A stretch of DNA of 64,000 nt from Actinomadura cremea (GCF_014648495.1 NZ_BMRF01000017.1:110730-174729), one strand, 5' to 3'. Positions 34,569 to 44,233 are shown, counted from the first letter of the stretch. Notes: generated by a model not told the origin, from the letters alone. Numbers and translations are program-made.

Positions 34569-37280
34569 ATGACCGGCCATTCCCACGAGGCGCTGGCTCC
34601 GTACGGACTTCGCTGCGAGCACCTGGCCGAGCCGCTGGGGATCGACGAACGCTCCCCGCGGCTGTCGTGGCGACTCGCGACCGCCCGTCGGGGCGACGTG
34701 CCCGCCGCCTGCCGCGTCCTCGTCCGGGACGAGGCCGGCACGCCGGTCTGGGACACCGGCGAGATCGACGACCCGACCGCCGTCGGCGTCCGCTACGAGG
34801 GCGCGCCGCTGGAACCGCGCACGCGGTACCACTGGCAGGTGGCCGTGACGGCCGCGGACGGCGCTCGCGCCGAGGCGTCCTCCTGGTTCGAGACCGGACG
34901 GTTCGGCGCGGCGGACTGGCAGGCGTCCTGGATCACCCACGACCCGGCCGCCCTCGACGTCGTGGACGCGCCCGAGGAGGGCGAGCTGGCGCTCGCCGAC
35001 CACGGCCTGTCCCCCGCCGTCCGGCTGCGCCGCCTCTTCGAGGCGCCGGCCGCGCCGCCCGTCCGCGCCCGCCTCTACGTCACCGCGCGCGGCCTCTACG
35101 AGATGCGGCTCAACGGCCGGCGCGTCGGCGACCATGAGCTCACGCCGGGCTGGACCGACTACCGCGACCGCATCGACTACCAGACCTACGACGTCACCGA
35201 ACTGGTGGGGACGGGCGAGAACGTTCTGGCCGCCACCCTCGCCGACGGCTGGTGGAGCGGTTTCGTCGGGTTCGATCCGCGCCGCCTCGGCGCCCACTAC
35301 GGGGACTTCCCGCAGCTGCTGGCCGAGCTGCATCTGGACCACGCCGACGGCCGCCGCGAGGTCATCGGCACCGACGCGGCATGGTGGACCCGCCGCTCGC
35401 CGCTGAGGTACGCCGACCTGCTGAAGGGCGAATGCCTCGACCTGCGCCGCGAGACCCCCGGCTGGGACCGTCCGGGCTTCGCCGCTGAGGACTGGTCGCC
35501 CGCCCAGGTCACCGGCACCGATCACGACCTGCTCACCGCGTCGGTCGCACCGCCGATCCGCGCCGTCCGGGAACTGGCGCCCCGCGCCGTCACCCGTGTC
35601 GGCGACGGCCGCCATCTGGTCGACTTCGGGCAGAACTTCGCCGGCCGGGTGCGGCTCACCGTCCGCGACCCGGCCCCCGGCGCCCGCGTCGTGATCCGGC
35701 ACGGCGAGGTTCTGGACGAGGACGGTGCCCTCTACACCGACAACCTGCGCACCGCGGAGGCGACCGACGTCCTCGTCGGCGGCGGGAGCGGCGGCGAGGT
35801 CGTCTTCGAGCCGCGCTTCACCTACCACGGCTTCCGCTACGCCGAGGTCACCGGGATCGCCGCGCTGCGGAACGCCGACATCACCGGTGTCGTCCTGCAC
35901 AACGACACTCCCTGGACGGGCGACTTCGCCTGCTCCGATCCCGACATCGAGCGGCTGCACGCCAACATCGCCTGGGGGCAGCGCTCGAACTTCGTCAGCG
36001 TCCCGACCGACTGCCCCCAGCGGGACGAGCGGCTGGGCTGGCTCGCCGACGCGCAGGTTTTCCTGCCGACCGCCTGCCTGAACGCCGATGTCGCCGCCTT
36101 CTTCGAGGGCTGGCTGCGCGAGGTGCGCGGCGCCCAGTCGCCCGACGGCTGCTTCACCAACGTCGCGCCGCGGCTGGCCGGGGTCGCCGACCAGGGCGCG
36201 CCCGGCTGGGGCGACGCGGGCGTGCTGCTCCCATGGCACCTGTACCGGGCGTACGGGGACGAGCGGTTCCTGGAACGCAACCTCGACGCGATGTGCGCCT
36301 GGGTCGACTTCGTCCACCGTCACAACCCCGACCTGGTGTGGCGGAACCGCGTGGGCCCGCACTTCGCCGACTGGCTCGCCCCGACCCCCACGCCGCGCGA
36401 GGTGGTGGCCGGCGCCTACTTCGCCCGCAGCACCGACCTCACGGCCCGCGCGGCCGGTGTGCTGGGCAGGGACGACATCGCCGCGAAGTACCAGACCCTC
36501 GCGGCGCACATCCGCAAGACGTTCACCGACCGCTTCGTCTCCCCCGAAGGCGAGATCGAAGGCGACACCCAGACCGGCTACCTGCTGGCGCTGGCGTTCG
36601 ACCTGCTGCCCGAGGAGCTGGTGCCGAGCGCCGCCGGGCGCCTGGCCGCGCTGGTGGAGGCCGCCGGGCCCGGCCCCGGCACCGGTTTCCTCGGTGTCGG
36701 GCTGCTGGCCCCGGTACTGGACGACATCGGCCGTCCCGACCTCGCGCACGCGCTGCTGCGCCGCACCGACCCGCCGTCCTGGCTGTACCCGCTGCGGCAC
36801 GGAGCGACCACCATCTGGGAGCGCTGGGACGGCTACACGCCGGAGCGCGGGTTCCAGGCCCCGGCCATGAACTCCTTCAATCACTACGCGCTGGGATCGG
36901 TCGGCGAATGGCTCTACCAGGGCGTCGCCGGGCTGGCCCAGGCACCCGGCTCCACCGGCTACCGCGAGTTGCTGATCCGGCCCCGTCCCGGCGAGCTGGA
37001 GTGGGCCAGCGCCGCCTACGAGTCGGTCCGCGGCACCGTTCGCACCGCCTGGAGGCGGACGGGCGGCGAACTGCGGCTGGAGGTGGGCGTGCCGCCCGGC
37101 GCGTCCGCGACCGTCCACGTGCCCACTCGTGACCCCGGGAGCGTGCGCGAGAGCGGGACGCCGGTGGCCGACGCCACCGGGGTCACGGTCCTCGGCACCG
37201 GGCCTGGAACGCTCCTGTGCCGGGTGACCTCGGGGGACTACCACTTCACCGCGGACGACCCGTCGGCCGCCGTTCCCTAG
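34569..37280 (+). CDS. GH78 alpha-L-rhamnosidase (second copy)
   Basis: A 903-residue rhamnosidase, paralogous to the 932-residue enzyme at 21906-24704. It shares YGLRCEHLAEPLGIDERSPRLSW at the N-terminus (hallmark PRLSW), WWSGFVGFD, TDCPQRDERLGWLADAQVF, ATTIWERWDGY and AMNSFNHYALGS. No signal peptide is present, so it acts inside the cell. It is the first gene of a seven-gene plus-strand run ending at 47363 and directly follows a promoter with a DeoR-type site. Weak GAGGACG precedes the ATG. Confidence 0.92.
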   Translation: MTGHSHEALAPYGLRCEHLAEPLGIDERSPRLSWRLATARRGDVPAACRVLVRDEAGTPVWDTGEIDDPTAVGVRYEGAPLEPRTRYHWQVAVTAADGARAEASSWFETGRFGAADWQASWITHDPAALDVVDAPEEGELALADHGLSPAVRLRRLFEAPAAPPVRARLYVTARGLYEMRLNGRRVGDHELTPGWTDYRDRIDYQTYDVTELVGTGENVLAATLADGWWSGFVGFDPRRLGAHYGDFPQLLAELHLDHADGRREVIGTDAAWWTRRSPLRYADLLKGECLDLRRETPGWDRPGFAAEDWSPAQVTGTDHDLLTASVAPPIRAVRELAPRAVTRVGDGRHLVDFGQNFAGRVRLTVRDPAPGARVVIRHGEVLDEDGALYTDNLRTAEATDVLVGGGSGGEVVFEPRFTYHGFRYAEVTGIAALRNADITGVVLHNDTPWTGDFACSDPDIERLHANIAWGQRSNFVSVPTDCPQRDERLGWLADAQVFLPTACLNADVAAFFEGWLREVRGAQSPDGCFTNVAPRLAGVADQGAPGWGDAGVLLPWHLYRAYGDERFLERNLDAMCAWVDFVHRHNPDLVWRNRVGPHFADWLAPTPTPREVVAGAYFARSTDLTARAAGVLGRDDIAAKYQTLAAHIRKTFTDRFVSPEGEIEGDTQTGYLLALAFDLLPEELVPSAAGRLAALVEAAGPGPGTGFLGVGLLAPVLDDIGRPDLAHALLRRTDPPSWLYPLRHGATTIWERWDGYTPERGFQAPAMNSFNHYALGSVGEWLYQGVAGLAQAPGSTGYRELLIRPRPGELEWASAAYESVRGTVRTAWRRTGGELRLEVGVPPGASATVHVPTRDPGSVRESGTPVADATGVTVLGTGPGTLLCRVTSGDYHFTADDPSAAVP

Positions 37281-37300
37281 CCGACTCGGCGGGAACGGCC

Positions 37301-37371
37301 GCCGCGGCTCCGGCCGCGGCACCTGCGGCGGCCCGCGCGGGCCGCCGGATCCCTCGCGGCACAGTGCCGCG
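37301..37371 (+). repeat. Three tandem stem-loops between GH78 and binding-protein genes
   Basis: Three GC-rich hairpins follow each other: GCCGCGGC-TCCG-GCCGCGGC (37301-37320), GGCGGCCCG-CG-CGGGCCGCC (37327-37346) and CGCGGCAC-A-GTGCCGCG (37355-37371). They fill the 108-base gap. They may stabilise the downstream binding-protein mRNA or reduce read-through, allowing different levels of enzyme and transporter. Confidence 0.6.
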
Positions 37372-37388
37372 GGGTTCGAGGAGGACTC

Positions 37389-38669
37389 ATGACATCGTCG
37401 CTTCGGACAGCTTCCCTCAGCCGCCGCGGCTTCTTCGGGTTGAGCGGCGGGATCGCCGCCATGGGCGCGCTGGCGGCCTGCGGCGGGACCTCCGGCTCGG
37501 GCGGCGGCGCCGGAACGCTCCAGCTCGTCGGCGTCGCCGACCAGCAGAAAGCCTTGGAGCAACTCGTCAAGGCGTACGACAGGACCACGTTCAACGCCTC
37601 GTTCGCGCCCACCGACCAGGTGCAGACCTCGGTGCGCACCCGGCTCGGCGCGGGCAACGCCCCGGACGTGCACGTGGTGTTCCCGGGCAACGGATCGGCG
37701 ATGAGCATGGTGCAGATCTCCCAGGCGGGGCTGCTGGCCGATCTCAGCGACCAGGCGTGGACCAAGCGCATCCCGCAGACGCTCAAGCCCGCCTTCCAGA
37801 ACGACGGCAAGACCTACGTCTACTCGGCCGGATCCAGCGTCATCGGCTGCGTCTACAACAAGAAGGTGTTCAAGGAGGCCGGGGTCGAGCCGCCCACGAC
37901 CTGGCGCGAGTTCCTGGAGGTCTGCGAGAAGATCAAGGCCAAGGGCAAGACCCCGATCGCCCTGGGCGCGCAGACCCCGTGGGTCACCCAGCTGATCACC
38001 TACGCGCTGGTGCCGTCCACCGTCTATGCCGTGAACCCGCGGTTCGACGAGCAGATGAAGGCGGGCTCGGCCGACTTCGCCGGCTCCGGCTGGGCGCAGG
38101 CGCTGGAGATGTACCTGGAGTTGCAGGAGCGCGGGTTCTTCAACGACAACCCCAACGGCACCACCTTCGAGCAGCAGACGGCGATGGTCGCCACCGGCGA
38201 GGCCGGGATGGCGGTCCAGGTGTCGGCGGTGCTGCCGGACTTCCGCAAGCAGGCCGCCGGCCCGGACGACCTGGGCATGTTCCCGCTGCCGGCCGCCGAC
38301 GACGAGAAGCAGTGCTGGATCCCCGCCGGTGTGGTGGTCGGCCTGGGCGTCAGCGCGCGCAGCAAGAACCTCGACGAGGCCAAGGCGTTCCTGGAGTTCC
38401 TCGGCGAGCAGAAGAACATGAACGCCTGGTCCGAGGCCGTGGCCTGCGTCCCGCTGACCCGGGACGCCTCCTCCAAGATCGACCCGGTGCTGGAGTCGTT
38501 CCTGCCGTTCATCGACGGCGGCAAGGCCGTGCCGTTCATGGACCAGGCCTGGCCCAACGCCGAGATCCAGCCCGCGCACTTCGCCGTCGTCCAGGAACTG
38601 CTGGGCGGGCGTACCACCATCCCCAAGGCGCTGGCCAAGCTGGACGAGACCTACCGGAAGAAGTCCTAG
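37389..38669 (+). CDS. Sugar ABC transporter substrate-binding lipoprotein (SBP family 1)
   Basis: A 426-residue binding protein whose signal combines a twin-arginine motif (SRRGFF, arginines 12-13) with a lipobox (LAAC, cysteine 31), so it is probably a Tat-exported lipoprotein. GNAPDVHVVFPGNGSAMSM, CVYNKKVFKEAGVEPPTTW and LEFLGEQKNMNAW are typical of the family. It is paralogous to the Sec-type lipoprotein at 20610-21872 (shared VPFMDQ-WPN-, SADFAGSGW). GAGGAGG lies upstream of the ATG. The ligand is probably a rhamnoside. Confidence 0.88.
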   Translation: MTSSLRTASLSRRGFFGLSGGIAAMGALAACGGTSGSGGGAGTLQLVGVADQQKALEQLVKAYDRTTFNASFAPTDQVQTSVRTRLGAGNAPDVHVVFPGNGSAMSMVQISQAGLLADLSDQAWTKRIPQTLKPAFQNDGKTYVYSAGSSVIGCVYNKKVFKEAGVEPPTTWREFLEVCEKIKAKGKTPIALGAQTPWVTQLITYALVPSTVYAVNPRFDEQMKAGSADFAGSGWAQALEMYLELQERGFFNDNPNGTTFEQQTAMVATGEAGMAVQVSAVLPDFRKQAAGPDDLGMFPLPAADDEKQCWIPAGVVVGLGVSARSKNLDEAKAFLEFLGEQKNMNAWSEAVACVPLTRDASSKIDPVLESFLPFIDGGKAVPFMDQAWPNAEIQPAHFAVVQELLGGRTTIPKALAKLDETYRKKS

Positions 38670-38671
38670 CC

Positions 38672-39628
38672 GTGAGCTCCACCCTCGGTTCCGTCCCGGC
38701 CGCGAAGGAGACCGTCCCCGCGAAGGGCGCGCCCGCCCCGCGCCGTCGGCGCGGCGGCCGTTTCCTGACCCCGCCGTGGTGGTTCGCCGCCCCCGCCCTG
38801 GCCGTGTACGCGCTGGTGGTGCTGTACCCGGCCATCGCGGGCATGGTGTACGCCTTCACCGACTGGAACGGCCTCGGCGAGCGGAACTTCATCGGCCTGG
38901 ACAACTTCTCCCGGTTGTTCGGTGACGAGGGGGCCCGCGGGTCCCTGGTCAACACGCTGCTGCTGACCGTGGCGGTCGTGTTCGTGCAGAACGGCATCGG
39001 GCTGCTGCTCGCGCTCGGCGTGCACACGAAAATCAAGTCGCGGTCCGTGCTGCGGGTGATCTTCTTCGCCCCGGCCGTGGTCAGCCCGGTGATGGTGGCG
39101 TTCCTGTGGAAGTACATCTACAACCCCGCTCCAGAGGCCGGCATCAACGGCATTCTCAGCGCGGTCGGCCTCGGCGGGCTCCGGCAGGACTGGCTCGGCG
39201 ACCCCGACCTGGCGCTGTGGTCGGTGGCCGGCATGGTGATCTGGCAGTTCGCCGGCTACTCGATGGTGATCTTCCTGGCCGGCCTGGAGGGCGTCCCGGA
39301 GGAACTGCACGAGGCGGCGATGATCGACGGCGCGGGGCGGTGGCAGCGGTTCCGGCACGTCACCTGGCCGCTGCTGGCACCCGCCGTCACCATCAACCTG
39401 ATGCTGTCGACCATCGGCGGCCTGAAGCTGTTCGACCAGGTGTACGCCGCGACCAACGGCGGCCCCGGGTACGCCAGCGAGACGCTGTCCACGGTGCTGT
39501 ACAAGCAGGCGTTCGTGTTCGGCAACTACGGCTACAGCACCGCGATCGCCCTGGTCCTGGCCCTGTTCGTCGCCGCGGTGTCGATGGTCCAGGTCTACTA
39601 CCTGCGCGGCCGGGAGGTCTCAGCATGA
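38672..39628 (+). CDS. Carbohydrate ABC transporter permease, MalF type
   Basis: A 318-residue permease with a basic N-terminus, six helices and EAA loop ELHEAAMIDGAGRWQRFRHVTWPLL. GTG 38672 starts two bases after the binding-protein stop and is the first in-frame start downstream of it. It is paralogous to the permease at 25519-26499 (shared FTDW-GL, LGVH-KIKSR, QFAGYSMVIFLAGL). Confidence 0.9.
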   Translation: MSSTLGSVPAAKETVPAKGAPAPRRRRGGRFLTPPWWFAAPALAVYALVVLYPAIAGMVYAFTDWNGLGERNFIGLDNFSRLFGDEGARGSLVNTLLLTVAVVFVQNGIGLLLALGVHTKIKSRSVLRVIFFAPAVVSPVMVAFLWKYIYNPAPEAGINGILSAVGLGGLRQDWLGDPDLALWSVAGMVIWQFAGYSMVIFLAGLEGVPEELHEAAMIDGAGRWQRFRHVTWPLLAPAVTINLMLSTIGGLKLFDQVYAATNGGPGYASETLSTVLYKQAFVFGNYGYSTAIALVLALFVAAVSMVQVYYLRGREVSA

Positions 39629-39680
39629 GCGGCGGAGCCGTTCGGGAGGTCTGGGGAGCCGCCCTCGGAAAGGACACGGC

Positions 39681-40508
39681 ATGAGCCCCAGGTACGGGCT
39701 GCGCACCTTCGGCCTGGAACTGGTGATGATCGCCGCCGCGGTGGCCTTCCTGTTCCCGGTGTACGCGCTGATCACGATGTCGTTCAAGGACCCCCGGCAG
39801 ATCGCCGAGGCTCCGCTGGCCCCGCCGACCAGCCCCAATCTGGACAACTACGCCAACGCCTGGACGCGCGCCGAGATCGGCCCCGCGCTGATGAACAGCA
39901 CGGTCATCACGGTGGTCAGCCTGATCGCGCTGATCGCGGTCGGCTCGCTGGCCGCCTACTACCTGTCGAGGCAGGCGACCCGGCTGGGCTACGGGATGTA
40001 CATGCTGTTCCTGCTGGGCATCGTGCTGCCGTTCCAGCTCGGAATGATCCCGCTGTTCAAGATGGTGGACTCGGCCGGGCTGCTGGGCTCCTATCCCGGG
40101 ATCATCATCTTCTACACCGGCGTCCAGCTTCCCTTCACGATCTTCCTGTACACGGGGTTCGTCCGGGCGCTGCCGGCCGACTACGCCAACGCCGCGCTGA
40201 TCGACGGCGCCGGGCACTTCCGCGCGTTCACCCAGGTGGTGTTCCCGCTGCTGCGGCCGATCACCGGCACCGTGCTGATCCTCAACGCGGTGTTCATCTG
40301 GAACGACCTGCTGACGCCGCTGCTCTACCTGGGCGGCTCCACGCGCGAGACGGTGCCGGTGCGGATCTTCGCGTTCGTCGGCCAGTACGTCTCCGACAAC
40401 GGGCTGGTGTTCGCGGGGCTCGTGCTGGCCTCGCTGCCGATCCTGGCGGTGTTCCTGGTGCTGCAGAAGTACGTCATCAAGGGCTTCGCCAGCGGGCTGA
40501 AGGGATGA
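39681..40508 (+). CDS. Carbohydrate ABC transporter permease, MalG type
   Basis: A 275-residue permease with six helices and EAA loop DYANAALIDGAGHFRAFTQVVFPLLRP. GGAAAGGA precedes the ATG. It partners the MalF-type permease before it, after a 52-base spacer with no gene. It is paralogous to the permease at 24701-25522 (QR/QKY-IKGF-GLKG end). No ATPase is encoded in this operon. Its stop overlaps the start of the following hydrolase gene. Confidence 0.92.
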   Translation: MSPRYGLRTFGLELVMIAAAVAFLFPVYALITMSFKDPRQIAEAPLAPPTSPNLDNYANAWTRAEIGPALMNSTVITVVSLIALIAVGSLAAYYLSRQATRLGYGMYMLFLLGIVLPFQLGMIPLFKMVDSAGLLGSYPGIIIFYTGVQLPFTIFLYTGFVRALPADYANAALIDGAGHFRAFTQVVFPLLRPITGTVLILNAVFIWNDLLTPLLYLGGSTRETVPVRIFAFVGQYVSDNGLVFAGLVLASLPILAVFLVLQKYVIKGFASGLKG

Positions 40509-43500
40509 CCTCCGCGATCCCGCAGCGACTGCGGACAGTGCTGGACGCGCCGCCCCGCACCCACTCCCCCGCCCCGATCTGGTGGTGGAGCGGCGAACGG
40601 CTGGACCGGCGGCGCCTGCGCGACCAGCTCGAGCGATTCGCCGCCGGTGGCGTGTACAACCTGGTGATCCTGAACCTGGCGCCGTCCGGTCCGATGTTCG
40701 GCGCGGACGCCGACGAACCGGCCTTCTTCACCGACGCCTGGTGGGAGCTGCTCGACGGCGTCTGCGAGGACGCCCTGGAACTGGGCGTTTCGCTCTGGTT
40801 CTACGACCAGCTCGGGTTCTCGGGCGCGGATCTCCAGGCGCGCCTGGTCCGGGACGTCCCCGCGTACGCCGGGCAGTGGCTCGAACCGGACGGCGGCGTT
40901 TCCGCGCGCGGCTTCGACTACCTGTCGGCGCAGGCGTGCGCGACCCTGCTGGACCGCGTCCACGGCGAGTTCGAGCGACGGCTGGGGCATCGGCTCGGCA
41001 CCGCGATCGTCGGCTCCTTCCAGGACGAGTTGCCGTCGATCCCGACCTGGACCCGGGGGTTCGCCGAGGCGTTCGCCGCCCGCCGCGGCTACGACCTCAC
41101 CCCGCACCTGCCGTCATTGTGGAAGGAAGGGGACGACGCGGCACCGCGGGTTCGCCGTGACTACCACCTGACCCGGGCGGAACTGGCCGAGGAGGCGTTC
41201 TTCCGTCCACTGGCCGAATGGCACCGGCGGCACGGGCTCATGCACGGCTGCGACCAGCAGGATCCCGCGCGCGCCGGGCATCCCGTGGACGGCGTCCGGC
41301 TGTACGCCGACTACGTCCGTACCCATCGCTGGTTCGGCGCCCCCGGCTCCGACCACCACGGTGACGGGCGTGTGCACTCCTCCCTGGCCCACCTGTACGG
41401 GCGGGACCGGGTGTGGATCGAGGCGTTCCACTCCAGCGGGTGGGGCGGAACTCTCGAAGAGACCTTCGACTGGCTGCTTCCTTGGTTGCGCGCGGGCGCC
41501 ACCCTCTACAACCCGCACGCGGCCTACTACACCACCAAGGCCGGGTGGTGGGAGTGGGCGCCGCCGTCCACGGACTGGCGCCAGCCCTACTGGCGGCACC
41601 ACCGCGTCTTCGCCGAGGCCGTCACACGGCTGTGCGCGGCCTTGTCCATGGGACGGCACGTGTGCGATGTGGCCGTCCTGTTCCCCACGGCGACCGCCCA
41701 GGCCGGAACACGGCTGGACGGTGTCGCCTCCTTCGCCGCCGAGGCCCAGGAGACCTACCGGGCGCTCGTGGGCGACATGGCCTGGTTCCAGATGGTGCCG
41801 GGCGCCCTGGACCGGTCGGGGATCGACGCCGATGTCGTCGATGACGACTCCGTCCAACGTGCCGTGGTCACCGGGGGGCGGCTGGCGGTGGCCGGGGAGT
41901 CCTACGGGACGGTCCTGCTGCCGGCCTGCACGGTGCTGGAGGGCGACACGGCACGCCGGCTGTCCGCCCTCGTCGAGGCCGGTGGGCGCGTCATCGCGAT
42001 CGGCCCGCCGCCCCGGCTCGGCGTCGGCGACCCCGCGGCCGGCGAGGCCGTCGCCCGCTTGGCGTCCCTTGTCGACACCGTCGCCGACACCGGCTCCCTC
42101 GGCCCCGTCCTGCGGGGCGCGCGGCGGGTGGAGGCTCCCGTCCCCGCGCTGGTACGCGAGGTGGACGGCGCGACCGTCGTCTTCGTCACGGCCTCCGCGT
42201 CGATGGCCAGCCGCGTGTCGGTGGGCCGCCCCGACGAACGCGGCATCGACCTGGGCTGGCTGGACGTCACCTACGACTTCGACCCGGACCGCTACCACCG
42301 GGACATGCGAGTGCGGGTCAACGGTGTCGAGGGGCCGGCGTTCCTGGCGAGCCCCTTCGGCGGCGAACCGCGGCCCCTTCCCACGACGCAGGGCCCGTCG
42401 TGGGTCGAGGTGGTCGTCCCGTTCGACGACGCCCCCGCCGCCCTGCTGGTCTTCCCCGGTGCCGATGCCGGGGATGGGGACGGGGCAGGGGACGGCGGCC
42501 CGCAGGAGTCGCCCGAGCGGTCCGGCGGCGAGATCGACCTGGGCTCGACCTGGGACCTGGAGCTGGTGCCGACGCTCGACAACACCTGGGGTGACTTCGC
42601 CCGGCCCCACGGTGAGATGCCGGTGCTGGAGTCCTGGCGGCTTTGGCACCGCGTCGGCGACGACCCGTCCGCCGAGGACTGGACGCCGGTCCACGCGACG
42701 TTCGGGCCGCACGCCGTCTGGGCCGACTCCGACCACGAGTGGCGGCCGATCGTCTACTCCGACGCCAGGGGGATCCGCAAGGACCCGATTCACCGAGCGG
42801 CCCTGGGACCGAAGGGGCACGTCCCCGAGGAGTTCCTCGACTTCGGCCAGGTTCCGTCAGGGCGGCAGGTGGTCGTCCGGACCCGCATGACCGTGCCGTC
42901 CCCCGGAGGCCACCTCGTGGTCGGGGCCACCGCTGCGAAGACCGCGGTCCTGGACGGGGAGAACGTCCCGCTGAACGACCACGGCTACCTGGCGACGTCC
43001 AAGACCCGGCTTCCCGCAGGCTCGTACACGCTGGAACTGCGGCTCGTCCCGGACGAGGACGTCCGGCTGCGCGGCCACCTGTCCGTCACCACCGACCCCG
43101 CCGCCTGCCTGCGACCCGAATGGACGACCGCCACGGGCGCCCCGCGCCCCGGTGCGCAGGTCGCCTTCACCACGGAACTGCCGGCCGGTCGCGCGCGCGT
43201 CCTCCAGGTGGCGTCCACCGCCGCCTGCCGGATTCTGGTCGACGGGGTGGAGATCGGCCGCCAGGGCGGCTTCGACCCCTACGCCGAACACGAGACTCCC
43301 CGGGTGGGCCGCTACACGCTGCCCGACGGGCCCGGCTCCCGGCTCACCATCGTCCTCACCGAGAACCGGGCCCCGGCGAGCGTCCTGGTGGACGGCCCGG
43401 TCGTCTCCAGCGCCGGCTGGCGGGCGACCCGCGACGGGGCCGCGGTGCCGGTCGTCGCGAGACGAGCCCAACACGGCGACCCGGCGGCCCTGCACCTGCA

Positions 43501-44233
43501 CCGGCGCCCGCACCCCCTCCCCGCCGCCCGCTGGCTGGAGGACGAGGACGAGGGGGACGACGGCACCGTCCTGCCGACCACCTTCGCCGTCCCCGAAGCG
43601 GGCCCGCGCACCGAGTGGTTGCGCTGCACGGTGCCGCCGGGCGCGACCCGGATGCGATTCACCGCCCGAGCCGAGGTCACCGGCATCGTCCTGGACGGCG
43701 CCGCGCTCCAGCCCACGTGGGCCGGGGACGCCGTCGACCTCGAACTGCCCGGCGAGCACCGGCCGTCCAGGACCGTGGTGGTGCGCCTGCGCACCGACCC
43801 CGGGCACCGGGAAGGCGCCGCCCTCGCCGGACCCGTCCGGTTCGAGGTCGGCCGCGGCACCATCGAACTCGGCGACTGGGAGGACACGGGCCTGGCCGGT
43901 TACAGCGGCGGCGCCCGCTACCACCGCGTCCTCGACCTGGACACCGGCCCCGAGGCGGCCGTGCTCGACCTCGGCCGCGTCCGAGGCACCGCCGAAGTCA
44001 CGGTGAACGGGACGTCGACGGGCGTCCGCGTCTGCGCCCCGTACACCTTCGACCTGGGCACGGCCCTGCGCCGGGGCCGCAACGAGATCGACATCGTGGT
44101 CTACGGCACCCTCGCCCCGTACCTGGACGACGCCAGCCCCACCCACTTCGTCTTCGAAGGCCAGCGAACCACCGGCCTCCTGGGACGGGTGACCCTTCGC
44201 ATGACCGAGCAGGTCATCCCGCCGCCCCGCTGA
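40505..44233 (+). CDS. Large GH106-like glycoside hydrolase
   Basis: A 1242-residue protein without signal peptide. The N-terminal 400 residues look like a TIM-barrel hydrolase related to GH106 alpha-L-rhamnosidases: APIWWWSGERLD at the start, GGVYNLVILNL, ALELGVSLWFYDQLGFSG and a WIEAFHSSGWGG strand. The middle region has a glutamine amidotransferase-like segment (ACTVLEGDTARRLSALVEAGGRVIAIG). The C-terminal 450 residues are beta-sandwich and galactose-binding-like modules ending with TAEVTVNGTSTGVRVCAPYTFDLG. The family call rests on overall pattern, with no confirmed catalytic residues. It overlaps the permease stop (ATGA) and so belongs to the rhamnoside operon. Confidence 0.65.
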   Translation: MTSAIPQRLRTVLDAPPRTHSPAPIWWWSGERLDRRRLRDQLERFAAGGVYNLVILNLAPSGPMFGADADEPAFFTDAWWELLDGVCEDALELGVSLWFYDQLGFSGADLQARLVRDVPAYAGQWLEPDGGVSARGFDYLSAQACATLLDRVHGEFERRLGHRLGTAIVGSFQDELPSIPTWTRGFAEAFAARRGYDLTPHLPSLWKEGDDAAPRVRRDYHLTRAELAEEAFFRPLAEWHRRHGLMHGCDQQDPARAGHPVDGVRLYADYVRTHRWFGAPGSDHHGDGRVHSSLAHLYGRDRVWIEAFHSSGWGGTLEETFDWLLPWLRAGATLYNPHAAYYTTKAGWWEWAPPSTDWRQPYWRHHRVFAEAVTRLCAALSMGRHVCDVAVLFPTATAQAGTRLDGVASFAAEAQETYRALVGDMAWFQMVPGALDRSGIDADVVDDDSVQRAVVTGGRLAVAGESYGTVLLPACTVLEGDTARRLSALVEAGGRVIAIGPPPRLGVGDPAAGEAVARLASLVDTVADTGSLGPVLRGARRVEAPVPALVREVDGATVVFVTASASMASRVSVGRPDERGIDLGWLDVTYDFDPDRYHRDMRVRVNGVEGPAFLASPFGGEPRPLPTTQGPSWVEVVVPFDDAPAALLVFPGADAGDGDGAGDGGPQESPERSGGEIDLGSTWDLELVPTLDNTWGDFARPHGEMPVLESWRLWHRVGDDPSAEDWTPVHATFGPHAVWADSDHEWRPIVYSDARGIRKDPIHRAALGPKGHVPEEFLDFGQVPSGRQVVVRTRMTVPSPGGHLVVGATAAKTAVLDGENVPLNDHGYLATSKTRLPAGSYTLELRLVPDEDVRLRGHLSVTTDPAACLRPEWTTATGAPRPGAQVAFTTELPAGRARVLQVASTAACRILVDGVEIGRQGGFDPYAEHETPRVGRYTLPDGPGSRLTIVLTENRAPASVLVDGPVVSSAGWRATRDGAAVPVVARRAQHGDPAALHLHRRPHPLPAARWLEDEDEGDDGTVLPTTFAVPEAGPRTEWLRCTVPPGATRMRFTARAEVTGIVLDGAALQPTWAGDAVDLELPGEHRPSRTVVVRLRTDPGHREGAALAGPVRFEVGRGTIELGDWEDTGLAGYSGGARYHRVLDLDTGPEAAVLDLGRVRGTAEVTVNGTSTGVRVCAPYTFDLGTALRRGRNEIDIVVYGTLAPYLDDASPTHFVFEGQRTTGLLGRVTLRMTEQVIPPPR

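Noticed and set aside
34569-37280. Possible gene fusion or overlap inside the second GH78
   Set aside because: The overlapping frames on both strands are composition shadows; the GH78 frame has all family motifs from end to end.
39622-39684. Short open frame between the two permease genes of the second rhamnoside importer
   Set aside because: Only a few codons with no ribosome-binding site of its own; it is simply the intercistronic spacer.
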